Of a stretch of DNA of 64,000 nucleotides, positions 26,448-35,418 are shown piece after piece (position 1 is the first letter of the stretch; every line of letters begins with the position of its first letter). The translations under genes were made by a program, and so were the position numbers. The stretch spans positions 1 through 64,000 of the forward strand of contig NZ_JASBQE010000021.1 of assembly GCF_029960785.1 (NCBI RefSeq), in the 5' to 3' direction. The notes beneath the pieces are model-generated. The model saw only the letters and a program-made list of their open reading frames with translations. It was not told the origin of the DNA and searched no databases. The DNA is from Polyangium sp. 15x6. GTDB lineage: Bacteria; Myxococcota_A; Polyangia; Polyangiales; Polyangiaceae.

Positions 26448-26899
26448 AATGGTGCTTCCTACCAAACCCTGACCGGCTCGTCCACGACGGTTTTACGCTG
26501 GCGCCTGGTCACTGGCGAATGCAAGGCGTCGCCCCACCGGCTCGCTGGTTCGTCCCGGTCATGGCCGTGCGTGTGCGTACGGGAGCCGCGCGGCGACCCT
26601 CTCGACGACGGCTCGTCTCTGCGCGTCCGTCGCCGCCACATTCCTCGGCGGGGATCTTTTTCTGCCCGGGCTTTTTCGGTGCTCCGTCCTGGATCCACCG
26701 GTTCGTCGGTATGGAACGTGCTTATGCATTCCCGTGATGTGGGGTATACCATCGGGCGTAGAGACGTCGGGTATTCCCGGAATTCCCTGATGGCGGGTAG
26801 CCACCGAATTCGTCAGCATTCGTGGTCCATGTCGGACTCATTTCGAGAGTCTCACGACGGCGCACGGGGCGCCGATCGAGCTTCCAAAGGAGGGCGCAG
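26448..26899. other. Intergenic region upstream of the secreted propeller gene
   Basis: About 450 bp between two divergent genes. Composition is somewhat more AT-rich near 26710-26830, where GGGTATACC and GGGTATTCCCGGAATTCCC stand out as short inverted motifs, likely promoter or operator DNA. AAAGGAGG at 26887-26894 is the ribosome binding site of the next gene. No convincing ORF, RNA gene or repeat copy was seen. Confidence 0.4.
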
Positions 26900-28009
26900 A
26901 TGACGCGAGCCAGGGTTCGACTGGGTGCGAATCGTTTCGGGTCTGCAATCGGCGCGGCTGTGGCGGTCGCCCTGGTCCTCCAGACGCAGGCGCCCTCGGC
27001 CGCGCCCTCCCATTGTGATTTCCTCGCGCGTGTCGCGGAGACGCCCGGGTATCCGGACGGTATCACGTTCCGCAAGAGCCGCGTGTACGTCGCCGGTCCG
27101 GCGCTGGGCGTCGACGCGGGCGGTGCCCCCTCCGAGATCGCGGTGTTCCACGCGAAGAGCGGGGCGCAGCTCGACACGATCCTCATCCAGGGGGAGGACC
27201 TCGCCGCGCCCCACGCGCTGACGGGCCTCACCATCGACTTCCATGGGCGCCTTTATGCCGTGAGCTCGCAGCTCGGCGTCCTCCGGTTCTCGGAGAAGAA
27301 GCACGGGACGTGGCATCAATCGGTGTATGCCGGGCCTTTCCCCGACGTACCTCTCTGCGATCCGGTGAATCCCGCGGAGCTCTGCTCGTCCACCACCCTC
27401 GAATTGCCGCCGATGCCGAGCGACATCGCGCTCGCCAAGGACGGCTCCGCTTACGTGACCGACGCCGCGCAGGCCACGATTTATCGAATCCCGCCGGGCG
27501 GCGGCGCGCCCAAGATCTGGCTTCAGAGCGCGAAGCTCGCCGGGTTTTACGACCTCCAGGGCGCGCGGGGGATCCTCGTCAGCGCCGACGGCAAGAGCGT
27601 CTACGTGACCGTCGCATTCTCCGCCGACGCGCCGTGGGAGGGCCGTATTTACAGGATTCCGCGTGTCCCTGCCCCGAGCGAAAACGACATCACGCTCGTG
27701 CACGTCTTTCCGAATTTCGAGGCGCCTTGGGGCATGGGCCTCGGCGAGGACGGGGCGCTCTTCGTGGCGCTCTCCATCACGAACGAAATCGCGATCGTGA
27801 AGCCCACGGGCGGTGAGCTCGGTCGATTTTCCGCGGCCACGAACGACGAGATTCCCCTCGATGGGCCGGCGCACATGGCATTCGACGGCAGGGGAGGGCT
27901 TTACGTGACGAACCAGGCGGTCGCCAGCGGGGTGCTCGAGCATTTCGCGGTGGTCGAGGTCGACGTGAAGGATCGGGGCTCCAAGATCCCCCCGCCGATG
28001 CTCCCCTGA
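26900..28009 (+). CDS. Secreted SMP-30/NHL-like beta-propeller protein
   Basis: 369 residues. An N-terminal signal peptide (about 1-35, ending APSAAPS) is followed by a six-blade-like propeller with blades such as GYPDGITFRKSRVYVAG, LTGLTIDFHGRLYAVSS, PSDIALAKDGSAYVTD, APWGMGLGEDGALFVAL and GPAHMAFDGRGGLYVTN. This pattern is seen in gluconolactonase/SMP-30 and NHL propellers, which may be lactonases or binding scaffolds. The metal ligands were not identified with certainty. The start is supported by AAAGGAGG. Confidence 0.7.
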   Translation: MTRARVRLGANRFGSAIGAAVAVALVLQTQAPSAAPSHCDFLARVAETPGYPDGITFRKSRVYVAGPALGVDAGGAPSEIAVFHAKSGAQLDTILIQGEDLAAPHALTGLTIDFHGRLYAVSSQLGVLRFSEKKHGTWHQSVYAGPFPDVPLCDPVNPAELCSSTTLELPPMPSDIALAKDGSAYVTDAAQATIYRIPPGGGAPKIWLQSAKLAGFYDLQGARGILVSADGKSVYVTVAFSADAPWEGRIYRIPRVPAPSENDITLVHVFPNFEAPWGMGLGEDGALFVALSITNEIAIVKPTGGELGRFSAATNDEIPLDGPAHMAFDGRGGLYVTNQAVASGVLEHFAVVEVDVKDRGSKIPPPMLP

Positions 28010-28030
28010 AGGCAGGACAAACCTTCCGCG

Positions 28031-28044
28031 GAAAAACGTTTTTC
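28031..28044. other. Perfect AT-rich palindrome after the propeller gene
   Basis: GAAAAACGTTTTTC is a perfect 14-bp palindrome starting 22 bp after the stop codon at 28009 and about 80 bp before the Uma2 gene. A-tract/T-tract symmetry suits either a weak terminator or an operator for the downstream gene. Confidence 0.3.
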
Positions 28045-28124
28045 TTGGTCCGTCGGCGCACGCGTGGTAGGGGCATCGTGTGCCCCTTCCCCTGGGTCTG
28101 CGACCGTGCTAACCTCTCTCCATC

Positions 28125-28904
28125 ATGGGCAGCGCGGCGTGGCGGCTCGGGGCGGAGGATCCGGACGATCCGACGTTTTATCCCGCATTCGACGACATGG
28201 GTGAAAGCGCTCTCCAGCGCCTCATGACCGAGCTGCTTCGCCCCTTGATCGCGCGGTTCCTCGCCGAACGAGGCATCCAGGCCTTCGTGGGCGCCGACCA
28301 GTTCATCTACTGGATCAAGGGCAATCCGAAGGCCGTGGTGGCGCCCGACGTGTACGTGATGTCGGGTCTCCCGCACGACGTGGCCCCCCGGTGCTGGAAG
28401 GTCTGGCAGACGGGCGTCGCGCCGAGCTTCGCGCTCGAGATCATGGCCGAGGAAGACGAGAGCAAGGACGCCTCCGAGTCCCCGCAGCGGCACGACGCGC
28501 TCGGCACGCGGGAGCTCGTCGTCTTCGACCCCTACGTCGACGTCCGCTCGGGTCGCACGCGTTTCCGCATCCATCGGCGCGACGAGCGCGGCAAACTCGT
28601 GATGGTCGAGGCGACGAACGCGGATCGGGTCCGGAGTGAAGTGCTCGACTGCGTGCTGCGCGCGGTCGGCGGCGGTGATGCCATGCGGCTTCGCCTGGCC
28701 GTGGACGCCGAGGGCGAGGTGCTGTTCCCGACGGAGGCGGAGGCGGCCGCACGGAAGGCGCAGGAAGCAGAGCGCAAGGCGCAGGAGGCGCGCGAGGCGG
28801 AGAGCGCGGCACGGGAGACGCTCGAGGCGGAGCGCGTGGCGCGGCGAAACCTGGAGCTCGAGCTCGCCCGGATGCGCGCAGAACTCGAGCGGCTGCGGCG
28901 CTGA
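28125..28904 (+). CDS. Uma2-family (DUF820) PD-(D/E)XK nuclease-like protein
   Basis: 259 residues. The N-terminal 190 match the Uma2 pattern, a restriction-endonuclease-like fold: VAPDVYVMSG (catalytic Asp), PSFALEIMAEEDESKD (the E-x-K-like position), HDALGTRELVVFDPY. A C-terminal helical coiled coil of about 50 residues is built from near-repeats of AQEAERKAQEAREAE. Uma2 genes are numerous in cyanobacteria and myxobacteria and their role is unknown. No transposon flanks it. Confidence 0.85.
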   Translation: MGSAAWRLGAEDPDDPTFYPAFDDMGESALQRLMTELLRPLIARFLAERGIQAFVGADQFIYWIKGNPKAVVAPDVYVMSGLPHDVAPRCWKVWQTGVAPSFALEIMAEEDESKDASESPQRHDALGTRELVVFDPYVDVRSGRTRFRIHRRDERGKLVMVEATNADRVRSEVLDCVLRAVGGGDAMRLRLAVDAEGEVLFPTEAEAAARKAQEAERKAQEAREAESAARETLEAERVARRNLELELARMRAELERLRR

Positions 28905-28957
28905 CGCCCGCGGATCGCTCGACCCAGGCCGCGACCTTTTGGTACCCTCGGCGCGTG

Positions 28958-29491
28958 ATGCGCGCGCCGTTTTCCCCCACGACCCCGAGCGTCCTGCTCG
29001 TCGCGACGTCCCTGTTCGTCCTGTCCGCCTGCGCTCCCACGCAGGAGCGTTGCGCGGACGCGGCCACCGCTGCGCCCGCGGAAACGGCCGCCGCCGCGCC
29101 CGCGCTCCCGCATGCAGGCAAAGGGGAGTTTTTCCTGGGCAACGCCCGCGAGCTCGTCGAGAAAAACCCGATCGGGCCGGACGAGAAGACGAAGCTCGTC
29201 CCACTCTTCGAGAATGCCGATCACACGATCAACGTGATCCAGACCCGTGGAACCGTGCCACTGCATTACCATGCCGAGCACGACGAGTTCGTCGTGATTC
29301 TCGAGGGTAGCGGGACGTTCACCGTCGAGGGGCAGACGCGCATGGTGAAGGCGGGCGACGTGCAGGTCATTCCCCGCGGCGCCGTGCATTCTTACGTGCA
29401 TGAAGGACCAGGCGTGACCGTGGTCGTTTCCACGTTCTCGCCGAAGTTCGATCCGAAGGATCGAATCATGGTCGACGCCAAGAAACCGTGA
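28958..29491 (+). CDS. Cupin-domain lipoprotein
   Basis: 177 residues with a lipoprotein signal (FVLSAC, lipobox Cys near residue 25). A single conserved cupin barrel follows: PLHYHAEHDEFVVILEGSGTFTVEG (motif 1, metal-binding His and Glu) and GDVQVIPRGAVHSYVHEG (motif 2 with His). It probably sits in a membrane on the periplasmic side. The ligand is unknown. A GTG lies directly before the ATG at 28958. It converges on the alpha/beta hydrolase gene and repeat copy G. Confidence 0.85.
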   Translation: MRAPFSPTTPSVLLVATSLFVLSACAPTQERCADAATAAPAETAAAAPALPHAGKGEFFLGNARELVEKNPIGPDEKTKLVPLFENADHTINVIQTRGTVPLHYHAEHDEFVVILEGSGTFTVEGQTRMVKAGDVQVIPRGAVHSYVHEGPGVTVVVSTFSPKFDPKDRIMVDAKKP

Positions 29492-29572
29492 CGAGCGCCG
29501 CAATCGGTTCGGCGTGAGTCAGCGCGGCTGTCTTGATTGGCGGGATCGTAGCTGGTCTTGACTCGGCCTGTT

Positions 29573-29677
29573 CGATGAACTGCGCATCGCGCAGTTCATC
29601 GACCCCGAGTCCAGCGCTTGCGCTGGTCCGGGTCCAGGGGCGGATAGCCCCTGGTGGGGCCTGGGGCAACGCCCCAG
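29573..29677 (+). repeat. Four-hairpin 3' element, copy G
   Basis: Hairpin 1 is CGATGAACTGCGC/GCGCAGTTCATCG around ATC (29573-29601). Hairpin 2 is CCAGCGC/GCGCTGG (29611-29626), hairpin 3 CCAGGGGC/GCCCCTGG around GGATA (29634-29654), hairpin 4 CTGGGGC/GCCCCAG around AAC (29661-29677). It lies 26 bp beyond the stop of the minus-strand hydrolase gene. Same subtype as copy B, about 19.5 kb away. Confidence 0.9.
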
Positions 29678-29703
29678 CGAAGCGCCCCCGAGGAGACCAA
29701 TGC

Positions 29704-30471
29704 TCAGGCGCTCGGCGGGGGCATGGTTTCCTGCTGGCCCGAGAGCTCGGCGCGCGCCATGCGGTCGAGTGAGAGCGCGACTGCGGCCTGCGCCATCGCG
29801 CGCTCCTCGGGACGCAGCGTCGCTGCGCGTGCGGCGAGCCACGGCTTCACGTGGCGGCGCAGCACGTCTGGCAGGACCACCCGTTGCTGCCGGATGTGCG
29901 CCTCGGCGTCCGTGCTCGCGCTCGCGTAGCTGTAGCCGTGGAGCTCGCCGTCGTGCTCGCCCTCCGGTGCTGGCGAGGGCGTGAGGGCGAAGCTCGTCGC
30001 GAGCCGCAGCACGGTGACGGTCGCGCTGTAACGCTTCGGCTTCGGAAGGTCTGTCTCGACGTACGTGTTTTGCGTGCACGTCGCCACGAAGAGACGCTCG
30101 CCGCGCCGCGCCTGCTCGGCGAGCGCGCGCCATGGCGCGAGTTGCCAGTCGGCTGGCGGCAAATCTCCGTGCGTGCCGTCGATCGCGAGCACGCCCGAGG
30201 GATCACGGCCTGCGATGAGCTCGCGGCGCACGGCCTGGCAGCCCGCGGAAAAACCCGCGAGGATGACGTCCCCGACGGGAACGCCCGTCGTGGCTGCGAC
30301 CCGCGCCACCGTCTGCGGCAATGGCTCGCCCGTGGCCTCGTCGTAGGCCACGATGCTCGGCTCGGGCCCGAGCGCGGCGCGCAGATCGGCGTCGACGTGC
30401 GCGCCCACCAGATAAAGAACGACGAGCGGCCGCTGTTCTCCCTCTCCACGCTGCACGAGGCGATAAGCCAT
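29704..30471 (-). CDS. Alpha/beta hydrolase-like protein
   Basis: 255 residues with no signal peptide. The nucleophile elbow is DVILAGFSAGCQAVRREL (GxSxG). VLAIDGTHGDLPP follows the next strand, and HGYSYASASTDAEAH may supply the His. A helical C-terminal extension of about 50 residues is unusual for the fold. The ATG at 30471 has a good GGAGGAATCGGA site. It is divergent from mtfA and followed by repeat copy G. Substrate unknown; a hydrolase role is inferred from the elbow alone. Confidence 0.6.
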   Translation of the reverse strand: MAYRLVQRGEGEQRPLVVLYLVGAHVDADLRAALGPEPSIVAYDEATGEPLPQTVARVAATTGVPVGDVILAGFSAGCQAVRRELIAGRDPSGVLAIDGTHGDLPPADWQLAPWRALAEQARRGERLFVATCTQNTYVETDLPKPKRYSATVTVLRLATSFALTPSPAPEGEHDGELHGYSYASASTDAEAHIRQQRVVLPDVLRRHVKPWLAARAATLRPEERAMAQAAVALSLDRMARAELSGQQETMPPPSA

Positions 30472-30594
30472 TCCGATTCCTCCGCGCTGACCGGCGAGCG
30501 CCGGGCGTCCAGATCCTCCAGCATAGCATCGATATCGCCGGATGTGCCATTTCAGGTTCTTCCCGATCCTGGAATCATGGCATGCTCCTCCTCG

Positions 30595-31374
30595 ATGTTC
30601 GGCTTCTTCAAGGAACGAAGGCGAAGCGCCGTCCGGGGCCGCCCCTTTCCGCCCGCGTGGGAGGCCATCCTCGCGGAGAATGTGCCTTACTTCTGTAGGC
30701 TCTCGTCCGAGGATCAGGACGAGCTCCGCGGCCTCGTGCAGATTTTCCTCGACGAGAAGCGCTTCGAAGGCTGCGGCGGGATCGACGTCGACGACGAGAT
30801 CCGCGTCACGATCGCGGCCCAGGCCTGCGTCCTCCTCCTCAACCGCGAGAACGACGTTTACCCGGATCTCGAGGTTGTCCTCGTTTATCCGAGCACGTAT
30901 GTCGACAAGCGCCCGCGCACCGTCGACGGCGGCATCGTCGTCGAGGACGGAGAGACGAGGCTCGGCGAGTCGTGGGGGAGGGGCATGGTCGTGCTGGCCT
31001 GGGACGCGGTCTTGCACGGCGCGGCCGACGTCCGCGACGGTCACAACGTGGTCCTGCACGAGTTCGCGCATCAGCTCGACACCGAGGACGGCGCGGCCGA
31101 CGGCGCGCCCGTGCTCGAGCGACGCGCGGCGTACGGACCGTGGGCGCGGGTGCTCGGCGCGGCCTACGAGGGTCTCTTGCGGGACGTCGCGTCGGGGGAC
31201 CGCACGCTCATCGATACGTACGGCGCGAAGAACCCGGCCGAGTTCTTCGCCGTCGTGACGGAGGTTTTTTTCGAGCGACCGCGCGCCCTCCGCGCCAAAC
31301 ATCCCGCGCTCTACGAGCAGATGCGCGCCTTCTACCAGCAGGATCCCGCCGAGCTCGGCCATCCTTCGCGCTGA
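30595..31374 (+). CDS. mtfA: Zinc-dependent peptidase of the MtfA family
   Basis: 259 residues beginning MFGFFKERRR, a typical family start; an ATG six codons upstream is possible. VLHEFAHQLDTEDG contains the HExxH zinc motif and PAEFFAVVTEVFFERP supplies the downstream Glu region. In E. coli MtfA is an aminopeptidase that titrates the glucose repressor Mlc; whether this applies in myxobacteria is unknown. It lies upstream of hflX by 87 bp, and could be co-transcribed with it. Confidence 0.9.
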   Translation: MFGFFKERRRSAVRGRPFPPAWEAILAENVPYFCRLSSEDQDELRGLVQIFLDEKRFEGCGGIDVDDEIRVTIAAQACVLLLNRENDVYPDLEVVLVYPSTYVDKRPRTVDGGIVVEDGETRLGESWGRGMVVLAWDAVLHGAADVRDGHNVVLHEFAHQLDTEDGAADGAPVLERRAAYGPWARVLGAAYEGLLRDVASGDRTLIDTYGAKNPAEFFAVVTEVFFERPRALRAKHPALYEQMRAFYQQDPAELGHPSR

Positions 31375-31461
31375 ATCGTCCCCGGCAAAGCTACGCGCGC
31401 CTGCCCTCGCCGTGCTAGGACGGCGCGAAAGCTCGCTCCTTCGATCGAAATCGTACCCTCT

Positions 31462-32844
31462 ATGTCCAAGAACGGAACCGATCGCCCCGCCGCCGTCCTC
31501 GTCGCGGTCCAGCTCGCCACCGTCGCCGACGTCGACCACGCGGCCGACATGGCCGAGCTCGGGCGGCTCGTGAACACGCTCGGCTACGACGTCGTGGCGA
31601 CGGTGTCGCAGCGACGCTCGCACGTCTCGAAGGGCGCCGTGCTCGGGGAAGGGAAGCTCCGCGTGCTCGCCGAGATCACGGGCGGGCCGGGCCCCGCCGG
31701 CATGCGCTTCAAGAAGCCCGGGCAAAAGCGCGACGACGACGACGAGGAGTACGAGGAGGCGCCGGAGAGCGCCCCGGGCGACGACGACGCAGACGACGCG
31801 GACGCGGGCGTCGTGCACGCGGCGAAGACGCCGACGCTCGTCGTCGTCGATCACGACCTCTCGCCGAGCCAGCTCCGCAACCTGGAGAAGTGCACGGGCG
31901 CCGAGGTGCTCGATCGGAGCGGCGTGATCATCGAGATCTTCCACCGCCACGCGCGGAGCCGCGAGGCGCGGCTCGAAGTGGAGATCGCGCGGCTCAACTA
32001 CGTGGCGCCGCGGCTGCGCGAGTCGAGCGGCGGCGGCGATCGGCAACGCGGCCGCGGCGCGGGCGAGAGCCAGCTCGAGCTCGATCGGCGCAAGATCCGC
32101 GATCGCATCGCCGAGCTGCGCAGGGAGATCGATGGCATCCAGCGCGAGCAGGCCACGCGCCGCGCGCTGCGCCAGAACGCCCGCCGCGTCGCGCTCGTGG
32201 GCTACACGAACGCGGGCAAGTCGTCGCTCATGCGCGCGCTCACGGGCAGCGACGTGTACGTGATGGACAAGCTCTTCGCGACGCTCGACACCACGGTGCG
32301 CGCGTTGCATCCCGAGGTCAAACCGCGCGTCCTCGTCTCGGACACGGTCGGCTTCATCAAGAAGCTGCCGCACGACCTCGTGGCCTCGTTCCGATCGACG
32401 CTCGACGAGGCGCTCGAAGCCTCGCTCCTGCTCTACGTGGCCGACGCCTCGGACCCCACGTTCCGCAGCCAGCTCGAGGTGACGCGCTCGACGCTCGCGG
32501 AGATCGGCGCGGAAGGCGTGCCCTACAAGCTCGTGCTGAACAAGGTCGATCGGGTCGCCGAGGAGGATCGGACGATCCTCCTCGGCGAGTTCCCCGAGGC
32601 GATCCTGATGTCGGCCAAGGACCCGGCGGACATCACGCGCCTGCGGCAGATCCTCATCGATTTCTTCGACGCGCTCATGGTACCCGGCGAGCTCGTCGTG
32701 CCGTACACGAAGCAGGCCCTCGTGAGCGAGGTCTACGAGCACGCGAAGGTCCTGTCCGAGACGTACGACGAAGCCGGCGCGCACCTCGTGCTCCGCGCCG
32801 AGCCCGCGGCGCTCGCGCGGCTCCAGAGCCTCGTCCAGAAGTAG
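31462..32844 (+). CDS. hflX: GTPase HflX
   Basis: 460 residues. A ribosome-associated GTPase that splits stalled 70S or 100S ribosomes. The N-terminal domain has the family GKGAVLGEGKL-type motif and RSGVIIEIFHRHARSREARLEVE. The G domain carries GYTNAGKSSL (G1), DTVGFI (G3), NKVD (G4) and SAK (G5). An acidic insert at about 92-120 (KRDDDDEEYEEAPES...DDDADDADAG) interrupts the N-terminal domain and is not usual. Its stop is 6 bp from that of the convergent hybrid kinase gene. Confidence 0.96.
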   Translation: MSKNGTDRPAAVLVAVQLATVADVDHAADMAELGRLVNTLGYDVVATVSQRRSHVSKGAVLGEGKLRVLAEITGGPGPAGMRFKKPGQKRDDDDEEYEEAPESAPGDDDADDADAGVVHAAKTPTLVVVDHDLSPSQLRNLEKCTGAEVLDRSGVIIEIFHRHARSREARLEVEIARLNYVAPRLRESSGGGDRQRGRGAGESQLELDRRKIRDRIAELRREIDGIQREQATRRALRQNARRVALVGYTNAGKSSLMRALTGSDVYVMDKLFATLDTTVRALHPEVKPRVLVSDTVGFIKKLPHDLVASFRSTLDEALEASLLLYVADASDPTFRSQLEVTRSTLAEIGAEGVPYKLVLNKVDRVAEEDRTILLGEFPEAILMSAKDPADITRLRQILIDFFDALMVPGELVVPYTKQALVSEVYEHAKVLSETYDEAGAHLVLRAEPAALARLQSLVQK

Positions 32845-32850
32845 GCCTCG

Positions 32851-35199
32851 TCAGGCGCCGCTCGAATCGCGGGCGACGCCTCTCTGGCGGAGCGCGAGGG
32901 CTCCCACGGCGGCGACGAGCTCCATCGGCTCGATCGGCTTTTCGATGTGCGCCTGGTAGCCCGAGGCGAGCGCGCGGCGCCGATCCTCGGGGCGCACGAA
33001 CGCGGTGAGCGCGACCGCGGGCAAGCGCGAAGGATCGAGCCTGCGGGCGCTCCGGAGCTCGCGGATCAACGCGAATCCATCCATCCCCGGCATGCCGAGG
33101 TCGCTCACGAGCACGTCGATGGATCGCGCCTCGACGAGCCCGAGCGCTTCCTCCGCGCTCGCCGCGGCGACGACCTCGGCGCCGTGCTCCTCGAGCAGGC
33201 GTTGCACGACGTCGCGCGTGTCCGGCTCGTCGTCGACCACGAGCACACGCGCGCCCGAGAGATCATGCCCGTTCGCGAGAGAGGGCCGCGTGCTCTCGCG
33301 GCTCCTCTGCTGCGTGGACGGCGCGTTCGTGAGGCTCTCGTCCGGGATGGGCGCGACGGGCAGCTCCACCACGAAGCGCGCCCCTTTGCCTGACCCTTCG
33401 CTCTCGGCGCGTACGCGCCCGCCGTGCAGCTCCGCGAGGTGCCGGACGATGGCGAGCCCGAGGCCGAGGCCCCCGTGCTGGCGCGCTGCCGAGGCGTCGG
33501 CCTGGCGGAAGCGCTCGAAGACGTGCGGCAAGAACTCCGGGGTGATCCCTTGCCCCGTGTCCTTCACCGCGATCTCCACGCGCGTGTCGTCGCTCGTGCA
33601 CGAGACCTCGACGACCCCGCCGCGCGAGGTGAACTTGATCGCGTTCGACAGCAGGTTCCACGCGATCTGCTGGATGCGCCCCGGATCGCCGAGGATCGTC
33701 CGTCCGCGCGCGCTTTCGCATCGCGACAGCTCGATGCTCTTCGCGTCCGCCGCGTGGCGCACCGATTCGAGCGCGGCGTCGATCACGGCCTCGACGTCCA
33801 CGGACGACACGTCGAGCTTGAGCTTGCCGCTCACGATGCGGCCGACGTCGAGCAGATCCGAGATGAGCTGCGTCAGCAGGCGCGCGTTGCGGTCGATCAC
33901 CCCGAGGCCCCGCGCGATCGTCGCGGGCGCGAGGTCGGGCTTCTGCAGGATCTGGGACCAGCCCGCGATGGCCGTGAGCGGCGTGCGGAGCTCGTGCGAA
34001 ACCGTGGCCAGGAACTCGTCCTTGAGCCGGCTCGCGCGCTGGGCCTCTTCGCGGGCGGCGCGCTCGCTCGCGAGCAGCGCCTCGCGCTCCTCCGCGGCGC
34101 AGAGCTCGCGGGTCACGTCGCGCATCGTCACGACGCCGAACTCCACCTTGCCTTCCGCGTCGCGCACGGCCCGGCCTGCGTAGCGGATGACGACCGCATC
34201 GCCTGTCGGGCGACGCATGCGCAGGTCGAGATCGCTGAACACCTCGCCTCGGATCGCCCTGGAGATGGGCCACTCTTCGAGGCGCAGCTCGCGCCCGTCG
34301 AGCGTCGACAGGACGAGGTTGCCCGCGAAGTCGCGCAGGTGCATGCCGACGATCGTGGACACGGGTTGGTCATGCTCGCGGATCCCGCCGTCGGAGGCGT
34401 CTCGCGCGGACGGGTTGAGCGAGACGAAGTTGCCCTCCGCGTCGCTCACGAGGACCGCCTCGGCCATGCTCCCGAGGATCGCCTCGAGCTTCGACAGGCT
34501 CTGCTCGGCGCGCGCGCGGGCGTCGCGGACCGCGAGCTCCATCCGATCGGCGCGCTTGCGCTCGGTGATGTCCACGATGAGGACGCCGACCGAGGCGACG
34601 GCACCGTCCGGCGCGAGCACGGGGAACAGGTGGAGACGCCAATCACGCAGCTCCTCGGAGCGATCCTTGCCCCCGGCCGTGATCTCGATGCCTTCCACGG
34701 CCTCGCCCGTCTCGAAGACCTTGCGCAGCAGCGGCTCCACGAGGGGGACGAACTCCGGGACGACCTCGTGGATCGTGCGGCCGTGATGATCGTTCGTGGA
34801 CAAACCATTCATCCGCGCGAGCGCCGCGTTGACGAGGAGGTAACGGCATGCGCGGTCGAAGAAAGCGAAAGCGAACGGCACGTGGGCGAGGAGCGACTCG
34901 ATCTCGGCCGTGCGCGCGCAGGCGATCCGTTCGAGCTCGCGTGTCCGCTCCGCGACGCGGCGCTCGAGCTCGGCGTTCTGGCTCTCCGCGCGGGCGAGGG
35001 CGCGCCGGAATGCCTCGTGGATCGCGACGACGAACGCGAAGGCCACGACGAGCTCGACGAGCCGCGCGCGAGCTCCGAGGCGCTCTTCGAAACCGAGCCG
35101 GATGCAAAGGAGGAGGGCCACGCCAACGAGGCCCACGCCGAGCCCGGCGAGCCATCGTCCGTGGCTCCGGACCGGCTGCCGTGCCTCGATCGAACCCAT
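32851..35199 (-). CDS. Hybrid sensor histidine kinase (2TM-PAS-PAS-HisKA-HATPase-REC)
   Basis: 782 residues. Two TM helices (about 17-35 and 45-63) and a coiled coil lead to PAS 1 (about 95-210), PAS 2 (about 240-360), HisKA with ATVSHELRTPL, and HATPase with NLLSNAIKF (N box), DTGQGI and GLGLGLAIV. A C-terminal receiver domain has LVVDDEPDTRD and VSDLGMPGMDG with the phospho-Asp. There is almost no periplasmic loop, so sensing is through PAS or the membrane. An alternative GTG start lies at 35262. No response regulator gene is adjacent. Confidence 0.93.
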   Translation of the reverse strand: MGSIEARQPVRSHGRWLAGLGVGLVGVALLLCIRLGFEERLGARARLVELVVAFAFVVAIHEAFRRALARAESQNAELERRVAERTRELERIACARTAEIESLLAHVPFAFAFFDRACRYLLVNAALARMNGLSTNDHHGRTIHEVVPEFVPLVEPLLRKVFETGEAVEGIEITAGGKDRSEELRDWRLHLFPVLAPDGAVASVGVLIVDITERKRADRMELAVRDARARAEQSLSKLEAILGSMAEAVLVSDAEGNFVSLNPSARDASDGGIREHDQPVSTIVGMHLRDFAGNLVLSTLDGRELRLEEWPISRAIRGEVFSDLDLRMRRPTGDAVVIRYAGRAVRDAEGKVEFGVVTMRDVTRELCAAEEREALLASERAAREEAQRASRLKDEFLATVSHELRTPLTAIAGWSQILQKPDLAPATIARGLGVIDRNARLLTQLISDLLDVGRIVSGKLKLDVSSVDVEAVIDAALESVRHAADAKSIELSRCESARGRTILGDPGRIQQIAWNLLSNAIKFTSRGGVVEVSCTSDDTRVEIAVKDTGQGITPEFLPHVFERFRQADASAARQHGGLGLGLAIVRHLAELHGGRVRAESEGSGKGARFVVELPVAPIPDESLTNAPSTQQRSRESTRPSLANGHDLSGARVLVVDDEPDTRDVVQRLLEEHGAEVVAAASAEEALGLVEARSIDVLVSDLGMPGMDGFALIRELRSARRLDPSRLPAVALTAFVRPEDRRRALASGYQAHIEKPIEPMELVAAVGALALRQRGVARDSSGA

Positions 35200-35418
35200 T
35201 CGTCCACGCCCCCACTGCGATCTACGCACGAGCCCGAGGGCCAAGGAAAGGCCGATGCGCACGCAAGAGGGATCAAAACGGCGCTACGGAAATGTACGTA
35301 TCCAGGATTCAGGGCGCGCCCGACGGACCCAACGCGCCCGACCTTCCCAGGCCACGTTCGGCGCCGTAGGATACGCGCCCTTTCGGCCTCCACCTCACCC
35401 GCATTCCCGGTCTCCGAC

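Noticed and set aside
1-29690. Four-hairpin elements as insertion sequences, MITEs or simple rho-independent terminators
   Set aside because: There is no transposase, no terminal inverted repeat pair bounding the unit, no visible target duplication and no T-tract. The fixed orientation after genes and the covariation do not suit a free transposon.
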